In this document: positions 24,802 to 33,904 of the stretch, piece after piece
Layout: each line of letters opens with the position of its first letter
Position numbering within the stretch: the stretch's first letter is position 1
Source of the DNA: Euzebya rosea
GTDB taxonomy: Bacteria > Actinomycetota > Nitriliruptoria > Euzebyales > Euzebyaceae
NCBI RefSeq assembly: GCF_003073135.1
Contig: NZ_PGDQ01000004.1
Location: forward strand, 360,363 to 424,362
DNA length: 64,000 nt
Direction: 5' to 3'
Made by a program: the position numbers and the translations under genes
Notes under the pieces: model-generated
What the model saw: the letters and a program-made list of their open reading frames with translations, nothing else
What the model was told of the DNA's origin: nothing
Database searches by the model: none

Positions 24802-26265
24802 ATGTCTTCAGCACGCAATCACATCCGCCGGATAATCCAGCCAGCCCTGCTCATCGTGGGGTTGCTGCTGGTCCTCGCCGCACCGGCGGCCGCCCACTCC
24901 GCACTGCAGTCCGTCGACCCCGCCCCAGACAGCACCTTCGACCAGCCCGTGCAGAGCCTGACGCTGGTCTTCGCCCAACCGGTCGATGTCCTTCCCAATT
25001 CGGTCCAGGTCACAGGTCCCGATGGGCAGACACTCGCCGTGGGTGAATCGGTACTTGCCGGTGACGGTGTCACCGTCACGGCTGAACTCGCCGAACCGCT
25101 GCCCCCCGGGACGTCATCCGTCGCCTGGCGTGTGATCGGAGGAGATGGTCACCCGATCGAGGGCGGGTACGTGATCACCAGCACCTCGCCCCCGACCGAG
25201 GGAGCTGCCCCGACAGTGGCACCGGCGGCCACAGCCGCAGGGCCGGAACCGTCAGCAGCGGAGTCACCCAACCCCGCCCCGTCACCCGAGACGGCGCCCG
25301 AAGATGCTGCTCCTGAGTCGAGCGAGTCCGCGGGGGCCGCTGCGGTCGTGTCGCCGCAGCCGCCTGACGTGGCGGCAGGGGAGCCGATGGCTCCCGAGAT
25401 CATCCAGGTGGTCGGACGGTGGCTCGTCTTCGCCGCGAGCCTTGTGGCGATCGGCGTTGTCGTGTTCGGCGTCGCGGTCCACCCCGACAGCCGCGCCGAC
25501 CAGCGGCTCCTGAGCCGCCTCGTCACCGGTGCGGCGGTGGTCGTCATCGTGGGCACGACGATGCAGCTCCTCGGTCACGTCGCAGTCATCGCGGGGGAGG
25601 GCATGAGCGGGATGACCAACACCTCCGCCTGGGACATCGTCCGCGGCTCGGGTCTGATGATGGCTTCGCTGCTGCGCATCTGGGGTGCCGGCGTCATCCT
25701 GGCTGGCACCCGCGGCTTCGTCCGCTGGTCACACGATCCCTCGCACGTCGGACCGATGCTGCTGGGTGCAGCGAGCCTCCTGCTGTCGTTCCAGTTCACC
25801 GGGCACACCGCGACGAGCACTCCCGGCCTCCTGGTGCGTCTGTCCGACGCCGCGCACGTCGGCGGAGCGGCGGTCTGGACTGGTGGCGTCGTGGGTCTTG
25901 CGGCAGTTATGGCCGCGCGACGGCACCGCGGTGACGACTCCAGGCTGGTTGTGGGACGCTTCTCCGTCGCGGCCACCGCTGCTGTGGTCCTGGTCGGCGT
26001 CGCCGGCAGCGCTCTCGCGGTCGTCGAGCTGGAGAGGGTCGGGCAGCTGTTCGCCACCGGCTACGGACGGGTACTGCTGGCGAAGCTGGCCATCGTCGGC
26101 TTGGTGGCAGCCGTCGGCGCGTTCAACCACACCCGCCTGGTGCCCGCCATCGTCAACGGCGACGACGAGTCCGCCGCCCGGATGCAGCGCACGATGCGGC
26201 TGGAGCTCGCGCTGTTCCCCCTGGCCATCGCGCTGACTGCCGTCCTCGTCCGGATGTCCCCGTAG
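24802..26265 (+). CDS. CopC-CopD fusion copper uptake/resistance protein
   Basis: 487 residues from ATG 24802. Signal peptide cut before His32 (AAAHSALQSVDPAPDSTF), giving the N-terminal copper His of CopC; the CopC domain runs to about residue 128 (GDGHPIEGGYVIT). A Pro/Ala/Glu-rich linker follows to about residue 205. The CopD part has eight membrane segments with conserved outer His residues (TGHTATST, DAAHVGGAAVWTGG, FNHTRLVPA). CopC-CopD/YcnJ proteins take up or sequester copper. Coupled in position to the His-rich gene upstream. Confidence 0.92.
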   Translation: MSSARNHIRRIIQPALLIVGLLLVLAAPAAAHSALQSVDPAPDSTFDQPVQSLTLVFAQPVDVLPNSVQVTGPDGQTLAVGESVLAGDGVTVTAELAEPLPPGTSSVAWRVIGGDGHPIEGGYVITSTSPPTEGAAPTVAPAATAAGPEPSAAESPNPAPSPETAPEDAAPESSESAGAAAVVSPQPPDVAAGEPMAPEIIQVVGRWLVFAASLVAIGVVVFGVAVHPDSRADQRLLSRLVTGAAVVVIVGTTMQLLGHVAVIAGEGMSGMTNTSAWDIVRGSGLMMASLLRIWGAGVILAGTRGFVRWSHDPSHVGPMLLGAASLLLSFQFTGHTATSTPGLLVRLSDAAHVGGAAVWTGGVVGLAAVMAARRHRGDDSRLVVGRFSVAATAAVVLVGVAGSALAVVELERVGQLFATGYGRVLLAKLAIVGLVAAVGAFNHTRLVPAIVNGDDESAARMQRTMRLELALFPLAIALTAVLVRMSP

Positions 26266-26302
26266 TGCGACCCGGCGGGGCATGAGTTGCCTCCAGGATC
26301 CG

Positions 26303-26330
26303 TGGCCGGCTGTGAACCGGCAGCCGGCCA
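26303..26330. terminator. Hairpin between convergent copCD and cupredoxin genes
   Basis: TGGCCGGCTG (26303-26312) and CAGCCGGCCA (26321-26330) pair perfectly over ten bases around an eight-base loop. It lies between convergent stop codons at 26265 and 26360. No T-run follows, as is common in high-GC actinobacteria. Confidence 0.6.
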
Positions 26331-26359
26331 TGACGTTCCTCGAAGGCGAGGACCGCACG

Positions 26360-26716
26360 TCAGCCGACGCGGAGCGTCGCCTCCATGCCCTCCTCGCGAT
26401 GGCCTTCGAGGGCGCAGTAGACCGCGTAGTCGCCGCTGGGCAGCGCCGGCAGCCTGTACGGTGCTGAACCACCCTCGAGGATGGCCAGGTGCACCAAGAC
26501 GTCCTCCGGTAACCCCTCGACCGTGAAGTCGTGGGGCACCGAACCGACGTTGGTGAGGGTCAGTTCGAAGTCGGGCGTGTCCGCTGGGACCCGGATGTCG
26601 ACGGGCCGGTACTCGAACTCATCCATGATGAGCTCGTCGGTCATGGTGGGGCTGCTGCACGCTGCCGCGCCGAGGAGCACCAGGAAGGCAGCGGCCATCA
26701 GCCGCAAGGTCAGCAC
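26360..26716 (-). CDS. Cupredoxin lipoprotein, copy 1 of a duplicated cytochrome/cupredoxin pair
   Basis: 118 residues from GTG 26716. Lipobox GAAACSS, then a blue-copper domain with His in VPHDF and Cys-His-Met in YCALEGHREEGM. Closely similar along its length to the protein at 54454 (shared blocks PHDFTV, EGLPEDV/DGLPDDI, YRLPALP, VYCALEGHRE). It lies six bases after the cytochrome c gene, so the two are cotranscribed. Likely electron acceptor or donor of that cytochrome. Confidence 0.88.
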   Translation of the reverse strand: MLTLRLMAAAFLVLLGAAACSSPTMTDELIMDEFEYRPVDIRVPADTPDFELTLTNVGSVPHDFTVEGLPEDVLVHLAILEGGSAPYRLPALPSGDYAVYCALEGHREEGMEATLRVG

Positions 26717-26722
26717 CCGCGG

Positions 26723-27106
26723 CTACTCCAGCAGTCCTGCGAGTTGCTGCTCCGCCCGAACGAAGGCGATGATGTCGGTGACGTCCTGTTCGCTCAGCCC
26801 GTCGATCGGGGGCATCGGTCCGAACTGCCAGTGGTGTGGCTGAACTCCGTTCTGCACGGCGGCGCGGAACGAGAACTCACCATGGTGGTTCGGCAGGTAC
26901 ACCGCATCCAGGTGCGGAGGCCCTTGATCCGTCCCTTGAAGGTCCGCGCCGTGGCATTGCGCACAGTTCGCTTGGTAGAGCGTCTCGCCAGCCGCGACGT
27001 CGCCAGCCGCGACGTCGTCGGCGACCGTTTCCGGGGTGCCCGACGGTTCGGATGCGCAGGCGGTGAGCAGCAGGACGAGGGTCGTCGTGATCAGGAGGAG
27101 ACGCAT
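26723..27106 (-). CDS. Monoheme cytochrome c lipoprotein, copy 1
   Basis: 127 residues from ATG 27106. Lipobox LLTACA; heme site CAQCH; probable axial Met in FGPMPPIDGLS; C-terminal helix DIIAFVRAEQQ. A conserved PNHH and QPHHW His pair set may bind copper. The block GTDQGPPHLDAVYLPNHH is identical in copy 2 at 54813. A CsoR-like box overlaps the start codon. Membrane-tethered, matured by the Ccm system; may feed a terminal oxidase or the cupredoxin. Confidence 0.9.
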   Translation of the reverse strand: MRLLLITTTLVLLLTACASEPSGTPETVADDVAAGDVAAGETLYQANCAQCHGADLQGTDQGPPHLDAVYLPNHHGEFSFRAAVQNGVQPHHWQFGPMPPIDGLSEQDVTDIIAFVRAEQQLAGLLE

Positions 27107-27119
27107 ACCCCGAGAGTAT
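27105..27119. promoter_or_regulatory. CsoR-like box overlapping the start of cytochrome c copy 1
   Basis: ATACCCCGAGAGTAT covers the ATG of the cytochrome gene. It is a shortened form of the ATACC...GGTAT dyad seen in full at 55186-55202 before the paralog. The conserved position in both copies supports a regulatory role. Confidence 0.4.
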
Positions 27120-27181
27120 CGGAAGCACCGGAGCAAGACTGGGCGTGGCAGCGGCCCCCAGAGCCCAGCCTGCGGCTGCGG

Positions 27182-28606
27182 TCAAGGCAGCAGCAGCGCG
27201 CCGGTGAAGGTCTGCAAGAGTGGTTCGGCCGCGACACCGGTACCGATCGTGGCGATCACGGCGACGCCGGTTGCGACGGCCGCGGTCTTGCCGAGAACCG
27301 GGACGGGGCCGGGGGCGGGGTCGAAGTATCCGGGACCGAGGACCCGCGCGTAGTAGGCGAGGGAGACGACGGAGTTGATGACAGCCAGCAGGGCCAGCCA
27401 CGAGAAGCCGGCGTCGATGGTGGCGGCGAAGAGGGCGAGCTTACCGGCGAAGCCGCCGAGCGGGGGGATGCCGACCATCGACAGGAAGGCGAGCACCAGC
27501 GCGGTGAACAGCCACGGGCGCCGTCGGGCCAGGCCGGCGTAGTCGGCCAGGTCGGTGCGGCCGCGGAGCTCCACGACGACGCCGAAGGCAGCGAGGTTGG
27601 CTGCGGCGTAGGCGGCGAGGAAGAGCAGCAGCGACGGGATGGCGAGGTCGCTGCGGCCAAGCGCCACGGGGGCCATGAGGGCGTAGCCGGTCTGTGACAC
27701 CGCTGACCAGCCGAGCAGCCGGCGCACGTCGGTCTGCCACAGCGCGGCCAGGTTGCCGAGGGTCATGGTGGCGGCGGCGATCAGGGCAATGGCGGGCCGC
27801 CAGCCCACGGGGGCGTCGGCGAGGAGTGCGGCGAGGCGGGCGATGGCGATGATCCCGCCGACCTTCGGAGCGGTCAGCAGGAAGGCCGCCGCAGGTGCGG
27901 GCGCGCCCTCGGCGACATCGGGCACCCACGGGTGCACGGGTACGGCGCCGACCTTGAACGCCATGCCCAACAGCAGCAGTCCGGTGCCGGCCAGCACCCC
28001 CAGTGGATCGGCGCCGGGGAGCGTCTGTGACAGCCCGGGGTAGGTGGTGGTGGTGCCCAGACCGAACAGGAGCACCACGCCGACCAGCATCAGGGCGTTG
28101 GTGAGGGCGCCGAGCAGGTAGTACTTGATCGCGGCCTCGCCCGACTCCTTGGACTGGCGGTGGTAGGCGGCCAGGACGTAGCCGGTGACGGAGGACAGCA
28201 GCAGTCCCAGCACCAGCTCCATGAGGTCGGCCGCGCCGGCCAGCAGCACCGCACCGAGGGTTGCGAACAGCAGCATCGTCTGCAGCTCGCCGGCCCGGTC
28301 GTCGCTGCGGAACCATTCGGCGGTGAGCCCCACGGTGATGGCGGCCACGGCCAGGACGATGAGCTTGCCGACGACGGCGGTGCCGTCCAGCGCGTAGGTG
28401 TCGAAGAACCCGATCCGCTGGACGGCGCCGAGCTGTGGGACGGTGGTGGCGGTGGCGACGCCGATGACGAGCAGGGACAGCCATGGGGCGTGGTGCTGCA
28501 GGCGCCGTGGGGTGAACAGCGCGGTGATGAGCACGACGACCGCGCCGGCCAGCAGCACGATCTCCGGGACGACCTCGCCGGCCGCCGCGGCCATGTCCAT
28601 CTCCAC
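27182..28606 (-). CDS. nuoN: NADH-quinone oxidoreductase subunit N-like antiporter subunit
   Basis: 474 residues from GTG 28606 (ATG 28600 also possible). Fourteen or so helices with the antiporter-family lysines and the motif AFKVGAVPVHPWVPDVAEGAPAPAAAFLLTAPK (shown whole only as landmarks: PVHPW, APAPA, LTAPK). Last gene of the leftward nuo-like operon, six bases after nuoM. It would form a proton channel in the membrane arm. Confidence 0.92.
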   Translation of the reverse strand: MEMDMAAAAGEVVPEIVLLAGAVVVLITALFTPRRLQHHAPWLSLLVIGVATATTVPQLGAVQRIGFFDTYALDGTAVVGKLIVLAVAAITVGLTAEWFRSDDRAGELQTMLLFATLGAVLLAGAADLMELVLGLLLSSVTGYVLAAYHRQSKESGEAAIKYYLLGALTNALMLVGVVLLFGLGTTTTYPGLSQTLPGADPLGVLAGTGLLLLGMAFKVGAVPVHPWVPDVAEGAPAPAAAFLLTAPKVGGIIAIARLAALLADAPVGWRPAIALIAAATMTLGNLAALWQTDVRRLLGWSAVSQTGYALMAPVALGRSDLAIPSLLLFLAAYAAANLAAFGVVVELRGRTDLADYAGLARRRPWLFTALVLAFLSMVGIPPLGGFAGKLALFAATIDAGFSWLALLAVINSVVSLAYYARVLGPGYFDPAPGPVPVLGKTAAVATGVAVIATIGTGVAAEPLLQTFTGALLLP

Positions 28607-28612
28607 GCTCGC

Positions 28613-30091
28613 TCAGCCTCCCATCGCGCGGGTCGCTGACTCGATCGGGCCGAGCAGCCACCGTGGATAGACGCCGATGACGATGACCAGGGCCAGCAGG
28701 ACGGCCAGCGACGCCGTCTCGACACGGCCCACGTCGGTCCAGTCGCCCCACCGCTCCGGCAGATCGCCGAGGAACATGCGCTGGAGGACCTGCAGGAACA
28801 GCGCTGCGGTGATGACGACACCGAGCAGGCCGATGCCTGCTAGCCATGGATAGACCGCGAAGGTGCCGACGAAGATCTGGAACTCGGCGATGAACCCGGC
28901 CAGCCCGGGCAGCCCGAGGCTTGCGAAGGCGGCGACGACGGTCGCCGCGGTCATGCGGGGCGCGCGGGCGGCCAGGCCACCGTAGTCGGCGATCTCGTAG
29001 CTCTGGCCCCGCTGCCAGATGCTGCCGCTGATCAGGAACAGCGCGCCGGTGATCAGGCCGTGGGCGACCATCTCCACCACCGCGCCGGTCAGCGCGAGGG
29101 TCTGGGCATCGCGGTCGCCCAGGCCGATGGCTGCCGCGCCGGCGGAGACGCCGAGGATGGTGTAGCCCATGTGGTTGACGCTGGTGTAGGCGATCCGGCG
29201 CTTGAGATTGGGCTGGCCGAGGGCCACCAGGGCCCCGTAGACGATGGAGACCACGGCGATGACGGCGAGGGGGAAGGCGAAGCGCTGGTACTGCTCGCCC
29301 ATCATCTGCAGCATGATGCGGATGAAGCCGTAGGTGCCGAGCTTCAGCAGGACGCCGGCCAGGATCGCGGAGGCCGGTGCAGGCGCGTCGACGTGGGCTG
29401 GCGGCAACCAGGTGTGCACCGGCACCAGCGGGGTCTTGACGCCCAGACCGATCGCGAACCCCCAGAACGCGAGGACCCCGAGCAGGCCGCTGCCGGCCAA
29501 CGGTTGGCTGGCGATGAGGGTGGGGATGTCGAAGGTCCGCGGGTCGGTCGCCAGGTACAGCGCGAGGATGGCCAGCAGCATCACCAGCGACCCGGCAAGG
29601 GTGTAGATGAAGAACTTCAGCGCCGCCCGCCGGGCGTTGCCATGGCCCCACACCCCGATCAGGAAGTACATCCCGACCAGCGACAGGTCGAAGAAGACGT
29701 AGAACAGGAACAGGTCCAGGGCGAGGAAGACGCCGAGCGACACCGCTTCGAGGAACAGCATCCAGGCGTAGTACTCGTGCCCGCGGCCGCGCAGGTCGGT
29801 CGGGTACGCCGTGGATGCGGCGAAGATCAACGCCGACATCACCGCGAGCACCAACGACATGCCGTCGACGCCCAGCTTGTAGGTCACCCCGAGGGAGGGG
29901 ATCCAGGGGGCCTGCTCGATGAGTTCGAACCCCCCGTTGCCGTCGAACTGCGTCCACACGACGATCAGCAGCAGCAGCGGTACCGCGGCGATGCCGGTGG
30001 CGACCCCGCGCTGCGTCGGCTCCGACGTGCGGCGCAGAGTGAGCATGGCGACCGCACCGAGGAGCGGCACGAGGATGGATGCGGTGAGCAC
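28613..30091 (-). CDS. nuoM: NADH-quinone oxidoreductase subunit M-like
   Basis: 492 residues from GTG 30091, with GGAGG seven bases upstream. Typical NuoM landmarks: YKLGVDGMSL, EAVSLGVFLALDLFLFYVFFDLSLVGMYFLIGVWG, VPVHTWLPPAHVDAPAPASAILA. All expected channel residues (Glu in helix 5 region, Lys in central helices) appear present, so proton pumping is plausible. Very long antisense ORFs across this gene and its neighbours are GC shadows. Confidence 0.94.
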   Translation of the reverse strand: MLTASILVPLLGAVAMLTLRRTSEPTQRGVATGIAAVPLLLLIVVWTQFDGNGGFELIEQAPWIPSLGVTYKLGVDGMSLVLAVMSALIFAASTAYPTDLRGRGHEYYAWMLFLEAVSLGVFLALDLFLFYVFFDLSLVGMYFLIGVWGHGNARRAALKFFIYTLAGSLVMLLAILALYLATDPRTFDIPTLIASQPLAGSGLLGVLAFWGFAIGLGVKTPLVPVHTWLPPAHVDAPAPASAILAGVLLKLGTYGFIRIMLQMMGEQYQRFAFPLAVIAVVSIVYGALVALGQPNLKRRIAYTSVNHMGYTILGVSAGAAAIGLGDRDAQTLALTGAVVEMVAHGLITGALFLISGSIWQRGQSYEIADYGGLAARAPRMTAATVVAAFASLGLPGLAGFIAEFQIFVGTFAVYPWLAGIGLLGVVITAALFLQVLQRMFLGDLPERWGDWTDVGRVETASLAVLLALVIVIGVYPRWLLGPIESATRAMGG

Positions 30092-30112
30092 TGATGGACC
30101 TCCGTGTGGCCG

Positions 30113-32119
30113 TCAGGTGTCGAGGAGGACGCCGAACAGGACGACCAGCCCGATGACGGCGATGACGTAGTAGTGGTGTGCAAGACCCGTCTGCAACCGA
30201 CGGGCCTGGGTGCCGGCGGCGCCGATCCGCTCCGCGATGGCCTCGACCGCGCCGTCGACGCCGCGGTCATCACCCCGACGGGAGATGTCACCGATCCAGG
30301 TCGTGGCGGCGGCGATGGCGGCCACGATGCCGTCGACCCCGAGCTCCAAGGTCCGGGTGACCCCGCGGGACGCGGCCCGTGCAGCGGCGGCGACGGTGCG
30401 GACGGCGCCGTCGACGACACGGTCGTCGAACCGGGGGAGTACCGACGTCAACCCGCCTGCAGCACGGGCGACGAGGCGGGGTGGCAGGTCCAGGACGGCG
30501 TCGTCGAACCGGGCTGCGACCGCTGCAGAGGCCAGCACGGGGGTGACGACCAGGCGCTGCGCCGCCGTCGTCGCACCGAACCAACCTGCCGCAGCATCGG
30601 CCAGGCGGTGGGGGAGGACGTCGCCCTCCCGCCGGACCGCCCACACCGCGACCGCAGCGCCGAGGAGCACCAGCACCACGGCCAGTACCAGCTCCCAGGG
30701 ATGGCCCGCGTCGATCGTGCCACCCACGAGCCCTTCGACGACCTCACGGGCCCCGGGCAGCCACAGCACCCCGAGGGCTGCGGAGGCCACCGCCAGCAGG
30801 ACGATCACGGCGACCTCCACCCGGTGCGGATCCGGCCGGTCGGGGTCTGGCGCGGGCCTGGTCCGGTCGCGCCCGAACGCCAGCAGGTGCAGCCGCAGTG
30901 CGTACACCGCCGACAGCAGACCCGCCAGGAACGCGAGAATCCCTGGGACGGGGCCGGCGGTGACGGCGGCGGCGACGATCTGCTCCTTGGTCCACGCCGC
31001 GCCCAGCGGCGGGGCGGCGGCCAGCGCCAGCGCACCGACCGCGGCGGCGACCGCCACCGTCGGCATGCGGCTGCCCAGATGCCAGCGACGCACGTCACCG
31101 GTGCCCGTCGCCGACATCCCGACCCCGACGGCGAGGAACAGCTGGGACTTGAGCAGCGCGTGGGCGACGAGGTGTGCCGCAGCCGCAGCCGGGGCGCCCA
31201 TGCCGACGGCGGCGAACATCAGCCCGTACTGCGCGGCGGTGGAGGCGGCGAGGATCCGCTTGCCGCGGACCTCGCCGAGCGCGACCACACCACCGACCAG
31301 CGCCGTGGCCAACCCGACCGCCGTGACCACCGGTCCGAACCAGCCCACGGTCGAGAACGATGGACCGAGGACGATCAGGGCGTAGGCCCCTGCCGCGACC
31401 ATGGTCGCGGAGTGCAGCAGCGCCGACACCGAGGTCGGTCCCGCCATCGCCGAGAACAGCCATGGTGAGAACGGCAGCTGGGCCGACTTCGACATCGCCG
31501 CCAGCAGGACGCCTGCGGCGACTGCGTCGAGCATCGGCCGGGGGACGTCACCGATGGCGTCGTAGGCGAACGACCCGGTCGAGGCGAACGTGACCCCGGC
31601 GGCGAGGATCAGCCCGATGCTGCCGACGCGGGTGGCGTTGAAGGCGTGGGCGGCCTTGCCGACCGCATCGGAGGAGCTCCACGCCGAGCCGATCAGCGCC
31701 CAGGAGCAGGCGGCGACGAGCTCCCAACCGATGGTGAGGGCGAGGAGGTCGGCCGCCAGCACCACCATCTGCATGGCGCCGGTGAAGGCCACCATCAGAC
31801 CCAGCAGCCGCGGTAGCCCCCTGACGTCCTCGTGCACGCTGGCGTAGGCCACCACCACCACGGCCACTGCCGGCACGAGCGCGGCGACGACCCCTGCGAC
31901 GCCGTCAGCAGCGAAGGTCAACGACAGCTGGGACGACCAGACGACGTCCAGCCGACCGTCGCTGACGGCGGCCACGACCGCCGCCGCGAGGCTGGCGGCC
32001 AGCAGGCTGATGGCGCCGGCCCCGAGCACCCCCCGCCGACGGGGTGGGGTGACCCGGATCCCGAGTGGCCACAGGAGGGCACCGCCCACGAGCGGCAGAA
32101 GGATCGCGGCGGCGATCAC
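30113..32119 (-). CDS. nuoL: NADH-quinone oxidoreductase subunit L-like
   Basis: 668 residues from GTG 32119, sharing GTGA with nuoK. N-terminal antiporter domain (LALTIGWELVAACSWALIGSAWSS, SAQLPFSPWLFSAMAGPTSVSALLHSATMV in landmarks) and a long C-terminal part with the amphipathic helix and final anchor (QTGLAHHYYVIAVIGLVVLF). The usual GWExVG is GWELVA. The lateral helix that ties the pump modules is therefore kept in this reduced complex. Confidence 0.92.
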   Translation of the reverse strand: MIAAAILLPLVGGALLWPLGIRVTPPRRRGVLGAGAISLLAASLAAAVVAAVSDGRLDVVWSSQLSLTFAADGVAGVVAALVPAVAVVVVAYASVHEDVRGLPRLLGLMVAFTGAMQMVVLAADLLALTIGWELVAACSWALIGSAWSSSDAVGKAAHAFNATRVGSIGLILAAGVTFASTGSFAYDAIGDVPRPMLDAVAAGVLLAAMSKSAQLPFSPWLFSAMAGPTSVSALLHSATMVAAGAYALIVLGPSFSTVGWFGPVVTAVGLATALVGGVVALGEVRGKRILAASTAAQYGLMFAAVGMGAPAAAAAHLVAHALLKSQLFLAVGVGMSATGTGDVRRWHLGSRMPTVAVAAAVGALALAAAPPLGAAWTKEQIVAAAVTAGPVPGILAFLAGLLSAVYALRLHLLAFGRDRTRPAPDPDRPDPHRVEVAVIVLLAVASAALGVLWLPGAREVVEGLVGGTIDAGHPWELVLAVVLVLLGAAVAVWAVRREGDVLPHRLADAAAGWFGATTAAQRLVVTPVLASAAVAARFDDAVLDLPPRLVARAAGGLTSVLPRFDDRVVDGAVRTVAAAARAASRGVTRTLELGVDGIVAAIAAATTWIGDISRRGDDRGVDGAVEAIAERIGAAGTQARRLQTGLAHHYYVIAVIGLVVLFGVLLDT

Positions 32120-32421
32120 CCGCGGAGTCGCTTCGTCTTCTCGGTGATGTCTGCCTTGCGGACGCGGTAGATGCCCACCATGACCGCGAAGCCCAGCGCG
32201 GCCTCGACCGCCATGACGGTCAGGACGACCACCCCGAGCATCTGGCCCTTGGGGACGCCTCCTGCGGCATGCGCCCACAGCGCCGCACCGGCCAGCAGCG
32301 CACCGTTGATGATCAGCTCGATGCCCATCATGATCATCACGAAGGACTGCTGGCTGATGGCGCCGTACACGCCGACGCCCACGAGCGCCGCGGCGACGAC
32401 CATCAGCACGTCGAGCGTCAT
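32116..32421 (-). CDS. nuoK: NADH-quinone oxidoreductase subunit K-like
   Basis: 101 residues from ATG 32421 (ATGA with nuoJ). Three helices with the buried Glu residues of NuoK (MMGIELIINGALL and MAVEAALGFAVMV). Both ends overlap neighbours by four bases. Confidence 0.93.
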   Translation of the reverse strand: MTLDVLMVVAAALVGVGVYGAISQQSFVMIMMGIELIINGALLAGAALWAHAAGGVPKGQMLGVVVLTVMAVEAALGFAVMVGIYRVRKADITEKTKRLRG

Positions 32422-33002
32422 GACGTCTCCTCCGGCGCGTCCGCGTCGAGGGGCACCAGGGACGGCGGGGCGGACCCCTCCTCGGCGTTGCCGTACCGGC
32501 CCCGCCGGCTGGTGATGGCGATGGATCCGATCATCGTGGCCAGCAGCGTCGCACCGGCGGTCTGGAACACCAGCATCGAGTCGCCGAGCTCCTCGACCCC
32601 CAGCTGCTCGGTGACCTCCGCCGACGTCTGCGTCGCGGGCTGGTCGGGGAAGTCGACCAGCACCCCGACGACGGCCAGGGCGAGGAACGCCACCACCCCG
32701 GAGACCTTTGCGACGGTGTGCTGGTGCACCATCGTCATGGGGTTCAGCCCGGCCGGGTTCATCATCAGCATTACCATGAAGATGGCCATCACGGCCATCT
32801 CCCCGGCCATCATCAGCATCACCGAGAAGCCCAGGAACCGGGCGTTGAGCAGCACCAGGATCCCGCCGACGCTGACGAAGGACGCCAGCAGCCAGAACGA
32901 CGCGCGGACCATCGAATCGGTGCGGAACACCAGCCAGCCCGTGATGACCGCGACGGCGCCGAGGACGACGCCGATGCCGTGGGCCACCGGGCCGAAGCTC
33001 AC
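32418..33002 (-). CDS. nuoJ: NADH-quinone oxidoreductase subunit J-like
   Basis: 194 residues from GTG 33002, overlapping nuoH by four bases. Five helices; the pi-bulge helix region reads LNARFLGFSVMLMMAGEMAVMAIFMVML, where family members have a conserved Tyr that is not seen here. The C-terminal tail is polar. Sequence is divergent from standard NuoJ but order and topology fit. Confidence 0.85.
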   Translation of the reverse strand: MSFGPVAHGIGVVLGAVAVITGWLVFRTDSMVRASFWLLASFVSVGGILVLLNARFLGFSVMLMMAGEMAVMAIFMVMLMMNPAGLNPMTMVHQHTVAKVSGVVAFLALAVVGVLVDFPDQPATQTSAEVTEQLGVEELGDSMLVFQTAGATLLATMIGSIAITSRRGRYGNAEEGSAPPSLVPLDADAPEETS

Positions 33003-33904
33003 AGGAGCCACCAGCCGGTGAGGAACACGTCGAGCAGCGCCAGCGGCAGCAGCCCCACCCACGCGAGGACGACGTAGCGCTCGGTCCGCACGCGCGGCAG
33101 CAGATGACGGGTTGTTGACAGGACGGCGAGCAGCGCGAGCGTCTTGATCGCGACCCACGCCACACCCGGCAGGAGGGGACCGTGCCAGCCCCCGAGGAAC
33201 ACCGATGCCCCCACGGCGCAGGCGCCGACGACCACGCCGCGGTGGGCGATCCGCCACAGGAGCAGCTGGACGCCCGATGCCTCCAGCTCGACCCCGCCCG
33301 CCAGGTCAGCGCCCGCAGGGGTGGCCAGCGGACCGTAGAACAGCACGCCGACCGCCGCCGCCAGGTAGATCGGCAGGCCGAGGGGCTGACGGACGACGTT
33401 CCACAGGCCCTCCTGGTCGGCCACGATCGCGTCGACGCCGAGGGACTCCGCCGGCAGGGCCGTGCTGATGAGCACCAACGCGAAGGGGATCATGGCCGAC
33501 AGCGCCTGGGCGAACATGCGGTAGCCCCCGATCATCGGGAAGGGGCTGTTGGGCGCCCACCCCTGCAGGAACACCGCGATCAGCACCAGCGCGGCCGCGG
33601 CGCCGAACAGCACGATGCCGTGGGACAGCGGCGCCAGCACGGTCTCGGGCGCGATCGGGACGACCGAGACCATGACCGCAGCGAGTCCCAGCAGCAGCGC
33701 AGGGGCCACGGCCCAGGCCTGCGCATCGGGGCGCTCGGTGGTCGTGCGCTGCTGCAGGAACTGCAGCGCGCCTCGTCGCCATGGCTGCTGCACGGCGGGA
33801 CCGATGGGGGCGCGGGCAACACCCGCCCCGACAGCGGCATCGACTGCCACGAAGCCGATGACCCCGACGGTCAGCCCGACGGCGGCCCAGATGACGCCGA
33901 TCAC
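32999..33904 (-). CDS. nuoH: NADH-quinone oxidoreductase subunit H-like
   Basis: 301 residues from GTG 33904. Eight helices; GPAVQQPWRRGALQFLQQRTTTERPDAQ corresponds to the quinone-entry segment (GPNRVGPxGxLQxxADxxKLxxKE) but lacks much of its consensus, and GVELEASGVQLLLWR replaces the EAESELVAGFxxEYSGM loop that lines the quinone chamber. Several quinone-path residues are therefore changed. This fits a complex that has lost normal quinone reduction. Confidence 0.82.
   Translation of the reverse strand: MIGVIWAAVGLTVGVIGFVAVDAAVGAGVARAPIGPAVQQPWRRGALQFLQQRTTTERPDAQAWAVAPALLLGLAAVMVSVVPIAPETVLAPLSHGIVLFGAAAALVLIAVFLQGWAPNSPFPMIGGYRMFAQALSAMIPFALVLISTALPAESLGVDAIVADQEGLWNVVRQPLGLPIYLAAAVGVLFYGPLATPAGADLAGGVELEASGVQLLLWRIAHRGVVVGACAVGASVFLGGWHGPLLPGVAWVAIKTLALLAVLSTTRHLLPRVRTERYVVLAWVGLLPLALLDVFLTGWWLL

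Noticed and set aside
27441-29957. 838-codon minus-strand ORF across nuoM/nuoN
   Set aside because: Arg/Pro/Gly-rich shadow in another frame of real nuo genes; no domain and no ribosome site.
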